DNA of 56,951 nucleotides from an uncultured Acidobacteriota bacterium. Its GTDB lineage: Bacteria; Acidobacteriota; Terriglobia; Bryobacterales; Bryobacteraceae. Where the stretch lies: the NCBI GenBank assembly GCA_902826685.1, contig CADEFT010000042.1, forward strand, positions 1-56,951. Direction: 5' to 3'. Each line of letters starts with the position of its first letter. The stretch's first letter is position 1. Below, in pieces: positions 7,198-14,951 of this stretch. The notes under the pieces were generated by a model. That model had not been told where the DNA came from and made no database searches. It worked only from the letters and a program-made list of their open reading frames with translations. The position numbers were made by a program, and so were the translations under genes.

Positions 7198-8370
7198 CTA
7201 CAGCGAGAGCGAGGCCGCCAACTTGTCCAGCGCCTCGCGGGAAGGCAGCGTTCCCTGGGCCAGGCCAGGGTTGCCGCCGCCCCGTCCGCCATTGGCCGCC
7301 AGCAGCGATTTGAGAATCTCGCCCGCGTTTACTCCGCTATCGGCCGAGGCCGCCAGCAGCACGGATGGCGCCTCCTCGATCAGCGCCACGAACACGGCTT
7401 TTCCAGCGCCCGTGAAGGCCTGCGCCGTCACCCGCAGGTCGTCGTCGATGGCGCCCTTGGCGATCCTTCGCACCGCGCGCCTCAGGCCATCCACGCCGGG
7501 TCCGGTCGAGGCGTGTAACTGCCGGCCCTCATACCCGGCGACTTCCATCGCCAGTTTCTTGCGTGCCTTTTCGGCCGCCGTCATCCGTTCGGTCTGCGCC
7601 TTTACAAGCGCCGGCACCTGCTCGATAGGCGCCGAGAACAGGCGTGCGGCTTCGCTCAGGGCGTCATAGTCGCGCCGCGCCGCCGTCATCGCCCGGCGCC
7701 CGCAAACGAATTCCAGCCGCACGTTGCCCCGGATCTTCTCCAGGCGACGGATTTGAATGGCTCCGATGGCTCCGGTGGCGGCGACGTGCGTCCCGCCGCA
7801 AGCCGAGCGATCGAGGCCGCCGATGGAAACGATACGCAGCGTGCCCGCACGATCGGACGCTTTGCGCAGGTTCACCGCCGCGGCTGAGTCTTCATAGGAA
7901 ACCGAAACCGGGCGATTCTCCCACACCACCTCGTTGGCGCGCTGTTCGCCCGCCGTCACCTGGTCCGCCGTGATCGACGGCGTGGCCAGCTCGATGGTGG
8001 AAGTCTCGGCGCCCAAGTGGAAGCTCACGGTCGCGAATCCGAAGGTTTCATCGAGCACGGCGGAAAGCAGGTGCTGGCCCGTATGCTGCTGCATGTGGTC
8101 GTGGCGGCGCGGCCAGTCGACCACACCGGCGACGGCGATTCCTTCCGGAAGCGGCCGTGTGAGAACGTGGGCGATGCGGCTCTCTTCGTCCACCACTTCA
8201 ATGACCGGCACGCCGCCCAGAGTGCCCGTATCGAAGGGCTGGCCGCCGCTTGAAGGATAGAACGCCGTGCGATCGAGGTAAACGCGTGGGCCATCCGCCG
8301 CCACCACCCGCGCCTCGAATTTGGTCAGGAAAGAATCGCCGTAGTAGAGCCGCTCGGTCATCCCATCCAA
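7198..8370 (-). CDS. Stand-alone alanyl-tRNA editing protein with DHHA1 domain (AlaX-L type)
   Basis: 390 residues. There is no catalytic synthetase core; the protein begins with the small barrel before the editing domain (FYPSSGGQPFDTGTL). The zinc-binding editing site is intact: HTGQH (His96, His100) and CGGTH (Cys191, His195). The C-terminal 130 residues match the C-Ala/DHHA1 domain, with the glycine-rich GGRGGGNPGLAQG near the end. Family members hydrolyse mischarged Ser- or Gly-tRNA(Ala). Met4 is an alternative start. It begins 1 bp after the stop of the TIGR03437-like gene. Confidence 0.9.
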   Translation of the reverse strand: MDGMTERLYYGDSFLTKFEARVVAADGPRVYLDRTAFYPSSGGQPFDTGTLGGVPVIEVVDEESRIAHVLTRPLPEGIAVAGVVDWPRRHDHMQQHTGQHLLSAVLDETFGFATVSFHLGAETSTIELATPSITADQVTAGEQRANEVVWENRPVSVSYEDSAAAVNLRKASDRAGTLRIVSIGGLDRSACGGTHVAATGAIGAIQIRRLEKIRGNVRLEFVCGRRAMTAARRDYDALSEAARLFSAPIEQVPALVKAQTERMTAAEKARKKLAMEVAGYEGRQLHASTGPGVDGLRRAVRRIAKGAIDDDLRVTAQAFTGAGKAVFVALIEEAPSVLLAASADSGVNAGEILKSLLAANGGRGGGNPGLAQGTLPSREALDKLAASLSL

Positions 8371-8371
8371 T

Positions 8372-10063
8372 TTAGCGGATGGGCAGGATCACGCGATTGC
8401 TCGCGTATCCCTCGCCGATCAGCCGCAGGAAGACGTCGCCCTGCGGTGAGTCGGCCGGAATCCGGACCACGATGCTATATAGTCCGACCATGCCCGGGGT
8501 GAGACCGGCGAAGTCCGGATCGCCAACCGTGGTTCCGGTGAAGGGACTTCCAAACTCGACCCTCGGCGCGGGCGAGACGCGGGCATAGGGCTCCTCCGTT
8601 GGCGCGGGCGACCCGGAGGGCACCGCGACGTCGGTGGCGCCGAGGCCGGTGCAAAAGATCGTGATGCTTTCCTCGAGCCGGGCCGGCGTTTCCGCCGTGG
8701 CCTGCACACCGTCGGGATTGAGAATGAGGCCGCCTTCGCCCACGCCCGTGCGAACGATACGCGGGGCGCGCGGCAGCACGGTGGCCGAAATCCGGTTGCC
8801 GCGCGTGCCTTGCCGCTCTACCGCGATCGCTGCGTCGCCGGGTGGCGTTTCCATCGGAATCTGGAAGGCGATGCGATGGGCCGATAGCAACGAGAGGGGA
8901 GCCGCCACGTCGTTCACCAGCACTCGCACGCCATTGACCTCGGTGGGCAATGGTAAGCCTTCGGGCGCCGCGGGGTCTTCGAAAGTGAATTGTTCCCCGC
9001 TCAGTTCGGCGAGGCTGCCAGGCGCCAGTTCCAGATCGCCCGCCGCCGTGTTGCGGGCCCCTTCAAAGAAAGCGAACGGCGGTGCCTGCGGCGTCACCTC
9101 AAGGCGTACGGGAACGTTCAATGTGCCGTTGGCGGCATTGGAGGCTACGGCCACGCTGCCTTGATAGAGCCCGGGCGCCAGCCCTTGCCCCTTGGCGGTC
9201 ACCAGGATCTGATTGCCGTCGGCCGCCAGTTCGGCCGTCAGCCAATCTCCGCCGGAAGACGTGGATGTGGCAACGCCAGCCACCGCCAGGCTACCCATGC
9301 CGGTATTGACCGGAACGAACGCCGCCTTCACATCCGCCGAATTTTCCGCCGTCCGCAGCGTCACCTGTTCCGGCCCTTGCGCGATGGGTTGGGAAGTCAC
9401 CTGAAGAGTCACCGGAACGGTGCGGTTTTCCGCGGGCACCTGCGATCCGCTGATGGCGATCTGGCCGTTGTAGGTGCCCTCCGGCATGCCTTCGAGATGA
9501 CGGGCACGGATGCGGTGAGGAAATACGAAACGGAAGCTGCCCGTTCCATCGAGAGTCAACGACAGCCAGGCGCCGCCGCTTTGTGTGGTCGCGTTGCCGA
9601 ACAGACTGCTGTTGCTCGAAAAGGTGGCTTCGGCCGAGGACCCGTTCGGCGCGACGAACAGATTGACCCGCGCTGGCACGCCGCCACCCACCTGGACGGT
9701 CACCGTGACCGTCTGTGGCGCGTCGAGGGCATTTGGATCGCTCACCGTTACTACGGCCGTTTGCATGCCTGCGGCCAGGCCGGCGGTGTTGAAGTTGAAA
9801 TTGATGGGCAGGCAGGATGCGGGCCGGTCCGCGCAGGTGCGCGCGGCACCCGTGAAAGCGCTCACCCACGGCGCCGACGAAGCGTATTGCAGGCTCAAAT
9901 TGCCGTCGCCGGCGTTGAACGCCTCAATGAAACGGCTGGCCGGATTGGCTCCCTGGGTGACGGAGATTGGTCCAACGGTGGTGGCCGAAAGCCGTAGCTT
10001 GGGAGCGGCGTTCAGGGCGAGTCCGGTCAGGATGGTTAGAAGGATAGCTCGAGTTGTATGCAT
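8372..10063 (-). CDS. Secreted BACON/TIGR03437-like protein
   Basis: 563 residues with a signal peptide (first about 19 residues, ending LNA). Residues about 20-330 are three or so beta-sandwich repeats with the pattern of BACON domains (TVTVSDPNA, VPVTLQVTSQ, LNVPVRLEV). The last 230 residues resemble the TIGR03437 domain that is expanded in Solibacter: GSLAELSG, FQIPMETPPGDA, IFCTGLGATD, FAGLTPGMVGLY and a terminal SNRVILPIR. Probably an outer-surface or periplasmic adhesive protein; the ligand is unknown. It heads the long minus-strand gene train toward rplK. Confidence 0.85.
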   Translation of the reverse strand: MHTTRAILLTILTGLALNAAPKLRLSATTVGPISVTQGANPASRFIEAFNAGDGNLSLQYASSAPWVSAFTGAARTCADRPASCLPINFNFNTAGLAAGMQTAVVTVSDPNALDAPQTVTVTVQVGGGVPARVNLFVAPNGSSAEATFSSNSSLFGNATTQSGGAWLSLTLDGTGSFRFVFPHRIRARHLEGMPEGTYNGQIAISGSQVPAENRTVPVTLQVTSQPIAQGPEQVTLRTAENSADVKAAFVPVNTGMGSLAVAGVATSTSSGGDWLTAELAADGNQILVTAKGQGLAPGLYQGSVAVASNAANGTLNVPVRLEVTPQAPPFAFFEGARNTAAGDLELAPGSLAELSGEQFTFEDPAAPEGLPLPTEVNGVRVLVNDVAAPLSLLSAHRIAFQIPMETPPGDAAIAVERQGTRGNRISATVLPRAPRIVRTGVGEGGLILNPDGVQATAETPARLEESITIFCTGLGATDVAVPSGSPAPTEEPYARVSPAPRVEFGSPFTGTTVGDPDFAGLTPGMVGLYSIVVRIPADSPQGDVFLRLIGEGYASNRVILPIR

Positions 10064-10216
10064 GGAAGCCCCGCGAGAATAGAAGTGGCCAGCGTGAAGT
10101 GAGAAACCACACGGGCTTGAAATGGGAACGCGGCGGACATCGCGACCGCGGGTGTTCGCTTGGGAAAAACAGTCCGCTTTGGGCTACTATAACACGGGAA
10201 TTGGCGGGCCTGAAAA

Positions 10217-10253
10217 GCAGAAAACTCCGCTGCGGTGTACCCGCAGCGGAGTT
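10217..10253 (-). terminator. Intrinsic terminator of the PEP-CTERM gene
   Basis: A perfect 13-bp inverted repeat (10223-10235 with 10241-10253, stem AACTCCGCTGCGG) closes a 5-nt loop. On the minus strand it is followed by a T-rich run (TTTTCTGC, then TTTT). It lies 32 bp after the stop of the PEP-CTERM gene and isolates it from the downstream train. Confidence 0.88.
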
Positions 10254-10284
10254 GTGAGTCCGATTCAGATGCTGGAGAGAAAGC

Positions 10285-11037
10285 TTAAGCCATCCGGCGC
10301 TTCAGCACCAGGGCCGCCAAGCCGCTGCCCATCAGCAGAAGCGACATCGGTTCCGGGATCGGATCCGCCGCGACGTCACCATCCAGGATGTCGTTGCCGC
10401 AGGTGGCCGAAGCGAAGCTCAGCGAAAACCCGCCGTTCTCCATGGCCGAAATGAACGCCGCATCCGTCGTGTTGACGTTGATGTTGACCTGGATCTCAAC
10501 GCCAGCCGCCAGGATCGCGCTCACCGTTCCGGCGCCCCGGTTCTGAGCGCCCGTGGAGTTGCCCCACACGTTCGACGCCGGGCGGTAGGAAGTAGTGGGC
10601 GGGTCGCCCAGCACGGTCTGCGCCGTCAGGTAGCTGGTAACAAGGTACAGATTGCCCGCAGTGAGACCACCGGCGCCAGCCGTCGTATTGTTGTGGCTGA
10701 TCAGCGGTAGCGCATACTGGGCTCCCCCGATCAGGAACTGCAGATCGCCGGGGTACAAAGTCGGGAAGGGGCTGATCCCGGTGATGCCGCTGAGCGTGGT
10801 GTCGCCACCCTCCTGGCCATAGTTCATGTAGATAGTGACGGTGAACGATCCACCGTTCCCATCGATCGTCAGGTTTTCAATATCGAAACGCCGCAGGGCG
10901 CCAACAACGTCACCGTTGCTACCAGCGCTGCCAGGGTTCGAACCGGCATAAGCGTCGAAGAAAACGTGGGTGTAAGGCGCCGCCGAAGCGGTAATAGTCG
11001 AAAGAGCCAGCGTCGCCAGTAGAGCAACTTTTTTCAT
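10285..11037 (-). CDS. PEP-CTERM sorted exported protein
   Basis: 250 residues. The N-terminus MKKVALLATLALSTITASA is a signal peptide. The C-terminus carries the sorting signal: PIPEPMS, a hydrophobic span LLLMGSGLAALVL and a basic tail KRRMA. Such proteins are cleaved and anchored or released by an exosortase. The middle is low in Cys and rich in Thr, Asn and Gly, without a recognisable catalytic domain. It is a single-gene unit with its own terminator; no exosortase gene is in this window. Confidence 0.88.
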   Translation of the reverse strand: MKKVALLATLALSTITASAAPYTHVFFDAYAGSNPGSAGSNGDVVGALRRFDIENLTIDGNGGSFTVTIYMNYGQEGGDTTLSGITGISPFPTLYPGDLQFLIGGAQYALPLISHNNTTAGAGGLTAGNLYLVTSYLTAQTVLGDPPTTSYRPASNVWGNSTGAQNRGAGTVSAILAAGVEIQVNINVNTTDAAFISAMENGGFSLSFASATCGNDILDGDVAADPIPEPMSLLLMGSGLAALVLKRRMA

Positions 11038-11341
11038 CTATGGAATCTCCGATCTAAGCTATATCACTCAGACTCAAGGTCTACTTTACCTTGTTTCGTG
11101 AGCCTTGCCTAGGAGATTTTGCCGCCCACAACCACTTTTTTTCCTAGAACTCTCAGGGCGACTGCAGCCGCCAACCCTCAGATTCTTCTGGTTATTGGTT
11201 AATTTCAATCGGTTAGGGACGCGTCCGTGAGTACCGGAACCGAAGCCGCTCCTACCGCGGTAAATTCTCCTATCCTCGCCCCCCACGGTTTGGCCGCCGT
11301 TGTCCCCCCGCACTCGATTGGGCGATCATGGAATTTCGCCT
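11038..11341. promoter_or_regulatory. Divergent intergenic region between the PEP-CTERM gene and purM
   Basis: This 304-bp stretch must hold the promoters of both flanking genes. On the minus side GGAG precedes the PEP-CTERM ATG. The stretch is AT-richer than the genes, with several T or A runs (for example 11136-11142). No purine riboswitch fold, inverted repeat of note or convincing ORF was seen. Confidence 0.5.
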
Positions 11342-12382
11342 ATGAACGCAAAAAAGCCGGTCTCCTATAAAGACGCAGGTGTGGATATCAGTGAGGCCGA
11401 CCGCATGATCGGCTACATCAAGCCTCTCGCCGCGAAGACATTCAGCAAGAACGTGCTCACCGGTATCGGCGCGTTTGGGGGGGGATTCAGCCTCCGCGGG
11501 TGGAAGGATCCGGTACTGGTGAGCTCCATAGACGGAGTGGGCACCAAACTCAAGGTCGCCATGCTGGCGGGCAAGCACGACACCATAGGCGAAGATCTGG
11601 TGAACCACTGCGTAAACGACATCATGGTTCAGGGCGCGTCGCCGCTGTTCTTCCTGGACTATTTCGCCACCGGGAAGCTGGATGCCGCACTGGGGCGCGA
11701 GGTAATTTACGGCATGTCGAAGGCCTGCGTCGAGAACGGATGTGCCCTGATTGGCGGTGAAACGGCCGAGATGCCGGGCATGTACGAAGGCGGCGACTAC
11801 GACCTGGCGGGTTGCATCATCGGGGCGGTGGAGCGCAAACGCATGATCACCGGTGGACGCATCAAGCCTGGCGACGTTCTGATCGGGCTGCCCTCCACCG
11901 GCCTTCACACCAACGGCTATTCGCTGGCCCGTCGCATCCTGTTCGAACAGGCGGGCTACCGCGTGGATACGCATCTGCCGGAACTCGGCTGCACGGTGGG
12001 CGATGAGCTGTTGAAGGTGCATCGCAGTTATCGCGCCCCCATCCGCGCGCTGCACAAGGCCGGCATTTTGAAGGGCGCGGCCCACATCACCGGCGGCGGC
12101 ATCACCGGCAACCTGCCGCGTGTTCTGCCCAAAGGCTGCGGCGCCGAAGTGGCGCTGGGCTCGTGGCCCGAACCGCCGGTGTTCCAGTTGTTGAAGAAAC
12201 TCGGCAACATGGAAGAGGAAGACTACCGCCAGACGCTGAACACCGGTATCGGCATGATCCTGGTGGTGAGTAAGAAGAAGGCCTCGGAGGCGGAACGGCG
12301 TTTGAAGCGGCTGCGCGAGCCGTTCCACGTCATTGGCCGTGTCCTTGAAAGGAAGCGGCGGGCCGCGGTGACCTACCGATGA
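11342..12382 (+). CDS. purM: Phosphoribosylformylglycinamidine cyclo-ligase (AIR synthetase)
   Basis: 346 residues from ATG 11342, chosen because MNAKKPVSYKDAGVDI matches the family start; longer in-frame readings lack support. PurM closes the imidazole ring with ATP in step 5 of de novo purine synthesis. Visible motifs are FGGGFSLRG, SIDGVGTKLKVA, the Asp-rich HCVNDIMVQGA, GGETAEMPGMY and GGGITGNLPRVLP. The stop overlaps the purN start (ATGA), as is common for this pair. Confidence 0.96.
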   Translation: MNAKKPVSYKDAGVDISEADRMIGYIKPLAAKTFSKNVLTGIGAFGGGFSLRGWKDPVLVSSIDGVGTKLKVAMLAGKHDTIGEDLVNHCVNDIMVQGASPLFFLDYFATGKLDAALGREVIYGMSKACVENGCALIGGETAEMPGMYEGGDYDLAGCIIGAVERKRMITGGRIKPGDVLIGLPSTGLHTNGYSLARRILFEQAGYRVDTHLPELGCTVGDELLKVHRSYRAPIRALHKAGILKGAAHITGGGITGNLPRVLPKGCGAEVALGSWPEPPVFQLLKKLGNMEEEDYRQTLNTGIGMILVVSKKKASEAERRLKRLREPFHVIGRVLERKRRAAVTYR

Positions 12383-13002
12383 AACAGATTGCGGTGCTGC
12401 TATCGGGCAGGGGATCGAATTTTGAGGCGATCGCGGCCGCCATCGCGGACGGGCGGCTGAACGCGCGCATTGCGGTGGTGATTTCGAACCGCCCCGAGGC
12501 GCCAGGGCTTGAGACGGCGCGCGCCCTCGGGTTGAACGCCGTTGCGATCGCTTCTAAAGGCATGGATCGCGAAGCCTATGACAAGCTTCTGTTGACCGAA
12601 CTGGCCAAGTACAACCTGGATCTGATCTGCCTGGCCGGCTACATGCGCCTGCTGAGCGCGGCTTTCATCCGTGCCTATCCGATGCGCATCCTCAATATCC
12701 ACCCGTCGCTGCTGCCGGCGTTTCCAGGGCTCGATGCGCAGCATCAGGCCTTGGCCCATGGCGTCAAATTCACCGGCTGCACGGTGCACTTCGTCGATCA
12801 GCATCTGGACGCCGGCCCCATCGTTCTGCAGGCGGTGGTTGCGGTGAGAGATGATGATAGTACCGACTCGCTGTCGGCCCGAATCCTGACCGAAGAACAT
12901 CGCACCTATAGCGAAGCGATCGGGCTGGTATTAAGCGGGCGGGTTCGCGTCGAAGGTAGGCGCGTGATCGCCCTTTCGCCATTAGAGGAGAAACCGAAAT
13001 GA
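12379..13002 (+). CDS. purN: Phosphoribosylglycinamide formyltransferase
   Basis: 207 residues. PurN transfers the formyl group from 10-formyl-THF to GAR. The phosphate-binding LLSGRGSNF is at 7-15, and the catalytic triad is in place: Asn106 and His108 in NIHPSLLPAFPG and Asp144 in HLDAGPIV. It overlaps purM by 4 bp, and its own stop overlaps the next ATG by 4 bp. Confidence 0.96.
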   Translation: MKQIAVLLSGRGSNFEAIAAAIADGRLNARIAVVISNRPEAPGLETARALGLNAVAIASKGMDREAYDKLLLTELAKYNLDLICLAGYMRLLSAAFIRAYPMRILNIHPSLLPAFPGLDAQHQALAHGVKFTGCTVHFVDQHLDAGPIVLQAVVAVRDDDSTDSLSARILTEEHRTYSEAIGLVLSGRVRVEGRRVIALSPLEEKPK

Positions 13003-13370
13003 AAAAGTCTCTGTATCTGACCGCCGCTTTGGCCCTGGCACTCACCGGAGCCATGGCTCAACAGAAGTCCCCCGCCAAGAAGATCAAGGATGGCGCCGTC
13101 GAAACCGGCAGCGGCGTCAAGGAAGGCTCGGTCAAGGTCGCGGGCAAGGTGAAGGATGGCACCGTCACCGCCGCCGAGAAAACCGCCGACACCAGTAAGA
13201 ACGTCGGCGGCAAGGTGAAGGACGGCACGGTGACCGCCGCCGAAAAGGTGGGCGACACCTCGAAGGAAGGCGCGCGCCGCGTGGTTCGCGGCGGCAAGGC
13301 CGTTGGGAAGGGCTTCAAGAACGCGGCCAAGGAAGTGACGTCGAAGGAAGAGAAGCCGAAGGAACAGTAG
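12999..13370 (+). CDS. Small exported Lys-rich repeat protein
   Basis: 123 residues. Residues 1-20 are a signal peptide (MKKSLYLTAALALALTGAMA), cleaved before QQKSP. The mature part is Lys/Gly/Thr-rich with two close copies of a 22-residue unit (GKVKDGTVTAAEK..., residues 49-70 and 71-92) and a degenerate earlier one. The pattern suggests amphipathic helices as in LEA- or CsbD-like stress proteins, but I cannot name a family. Its ATG overlaps the purN stop, so it is in the pur operon although it looks periplasmic and unrelated to purines. Confidence 0.75.
   Translation: MKKSLYLTAALALALTGAMAQQKSPAKKIKDGAVETGSGVKEGSVKVAGKVKDGTVTAAEKTADTSKNVGGKVKDGTVTAAEKVGDTSKEGARRVVRGGKAVGKGFKNAAKEVTSKEEKPKEQ
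13143..13274 (+). repeat. Two tandem 66-bp repeats in the exported Lys-rich protein gene
   Basis: Units 13143-13208 and 13209-13274 are in frame and differ mainly at third positions in their first half (GATGGCACCGTC against GACGGCACGGTG). The protein repeat is therefore under selection rather than a fresh duplication. Confidence 0.75.
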
Positions 13371-13478
13371 GTTGATTCGACGGCGGCGACGGCTGCTTGC
13401 CCAATGGCGGCCGTCGCGCGCCGCCAAGTTAGATCGTTGTCTGTATCGTCACTTCGGTGTTACGCTCTCAGCTTAGCC

Positions 13479-14951
13479 ATGAGCGTAGAGCCGCTATTAA
13501 GCATAATCCACTCTTCCAATCAGGACTCCTGGCCGGAGCGCAATAGAGCGGCCTTCGAGGTGCTATTCGGAGGGAATGGTGGCCGATACCGCACCCACGC
13601 GAAGGACATAGCGACACTTCGCGCCCCCGAGTTCAGCATCGATTCGGGGGTCCCTTTTGCCGCCTACATCCATTCCTCAAACCCGTCGGCGGGTCCTTAC
13701 GGCGGAATGTCCTTTGCGATTTTTCCGGCGTCCGGTGAGCCGTGCCTGGTCGCGATGGTCGTGGGCACGCAGGGACTCTCCCCCGACGAGGCGATCTTGG
13801 GGCGCCCCGGACACGCCCGAAAAATCCAAGCGATCTGCGCCTGGCTGAACAAACAGCATGGCAAGGGCCGGCAGATTGCGTGGGCCAAACAGGACCCCAC
13901 CCGTGTTGACCTTGATATTCCAGATCCAGTCAAACGTCTGTGGTCGCCTTACCAAAGGATCTTCGATCGCTACGGGAAGGTCATCTACGCCGCCTTCACT
14001 CCAACACTGGATACTGAGACTACCGCCGCGGCCGTGACGGCGTTCCTCGATGTGATGTTCGAGGAGCGGGGGCAGCGGCCGTTGGCACAGTTTGCCGCAC
14101 AGGCAGAGGCGATTCAGTCGGCGTGGTTCGAGCACTTGATGGCATCAACTACGCGTCAACAAGTTACCGCATTGCTCGATCAACGGCGGTATGTCGTCCT
14201 GCAAGGGCCGCCCGGCACGGGCAAGACGCTCATGGCCGGCCAGATTCTCCGTGACGACTACGCCTCCGTCGGTCGGTCGATCCAATTTCACCCCAACACC
14301 ACCTATGAGAACTTCATTGGTGGCCTCGCACCCGTGGATGGCGCCGGCTCCCTGGGATTCCGGTTCGCGCCGGCGTCGGGATTCTTGATGGAATCAGCCG
14401 CCTTAGCCTTGAAAAATCCATCAAAGAAGTACCTGCTCCACATCGATGAGATCAATCGGTCCGACTTGGGAAAGATTCTTGGCGAGGCGATCTATCTGCT
14501 TGAGCCCGAGCCAGGCTTCGAACGGAAAATCGATCTGCCGTACGACTTTGGGGAACCGTTCCACCGCACATTTTTCCTTCCACCGAATCTTCACATCCTG
14601 GGAACCATGAACAGCGCGGATCGCAGCATCGCCATTGTTGATGTAGCGGTGCGGCGCCGGTTCGCGTTCGTGCCCTTGTGGCCGAGCATGCACGTGGTGG
14701 AACAGCACGGCTGCGAGCTCACGCAAAAGGCGTTTCGCGATCTGATCTCGATTTTCGTCGAGCACGCCTCTGACGATGCTCTGGCGCTGGTTCCAGGCCA
14801 CTCTTATTTCCTCGCCAAGGACGAAGCGGCAGCCAGATCCAACTTACGAACCAGCCTCGCTCCATTGCTGGCCGAGTACCTGGCCCAAGGCTACGTGACA
14901 GGTTTTGCCGAAAGCATCCGTGGTTACCTGCAATGGCTCCACAGTCTCTGA
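13479..14951 (+). CDS. McrB-like AAA+ ATPase of a two-gene restriction system
   Basis: 490 residues from ATG 13479. The AAA+ module is clear: Walker A GPPGTGKT (243-250), the McrB-type FHPNTTYENFIGGL segment, Walker B HIDEINRSD (Asp323, Glu324) and the McrB signature GTMNSADRS at 375-383. McrB proteins hydrolyse GTP and drive translocation and cutting together with McrC. The first 200 residues should be the target-recognition part and do not look like the E. coli McrB DNA-binding domain; they may relate to the MrcB/DUF3578 type. The mcrC-like gene overlaps the end by 19 bp. Confidence 0.88.
   Translation: MSVEPLLSIIHSSNQDSWPERNRAAFEVLFGGNGGRYRTHAKDIATLRAPEFSIDSGVPFAAYIHSSNPSAGPYGGMSFAIFPASGEPCLVAMVVGTQGLSPDEAILGRPGHARKIQAICAWLNKQHGKGRQIAWAKQDPTRVDLDIPDPVKRLWSPYQRIFDRYGKVIYAAFTPTLDTETTAAAVTAFLDVMFEERGQRPLAQFAAQAEAIQSAWFEHLMASTTRQQVTALLDQRRYVVLQGPPGTGKTLMAGQILRDDYASVGRSIQFHPNTTYENFIGGLAPVDGAGSLGFRFAPASGFLMESAALALKNPSKKYLLHIDEINRSDLGKILGEAIYLLEPEPGFERKIDLPYDFGEPFHRTFFLPPNLHILGTMNSADRSIAIVDVAVRRRFAFVPLWPSMHVVEQHGCELTQKAFRDLISIFVEHASDDALALVPGHSYFLAKDEAAARSNLRTSLAPLLAEYLAQGYVTGFAESIRGYLQWLHSL

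Noticed and set aside
13058..13330. CRISPR-like direct repeats
   Set aside because: The two 66-bp units are in-frame protein repeats without spacers; no CRISPR array or cas gene was seen anywhere in the window.
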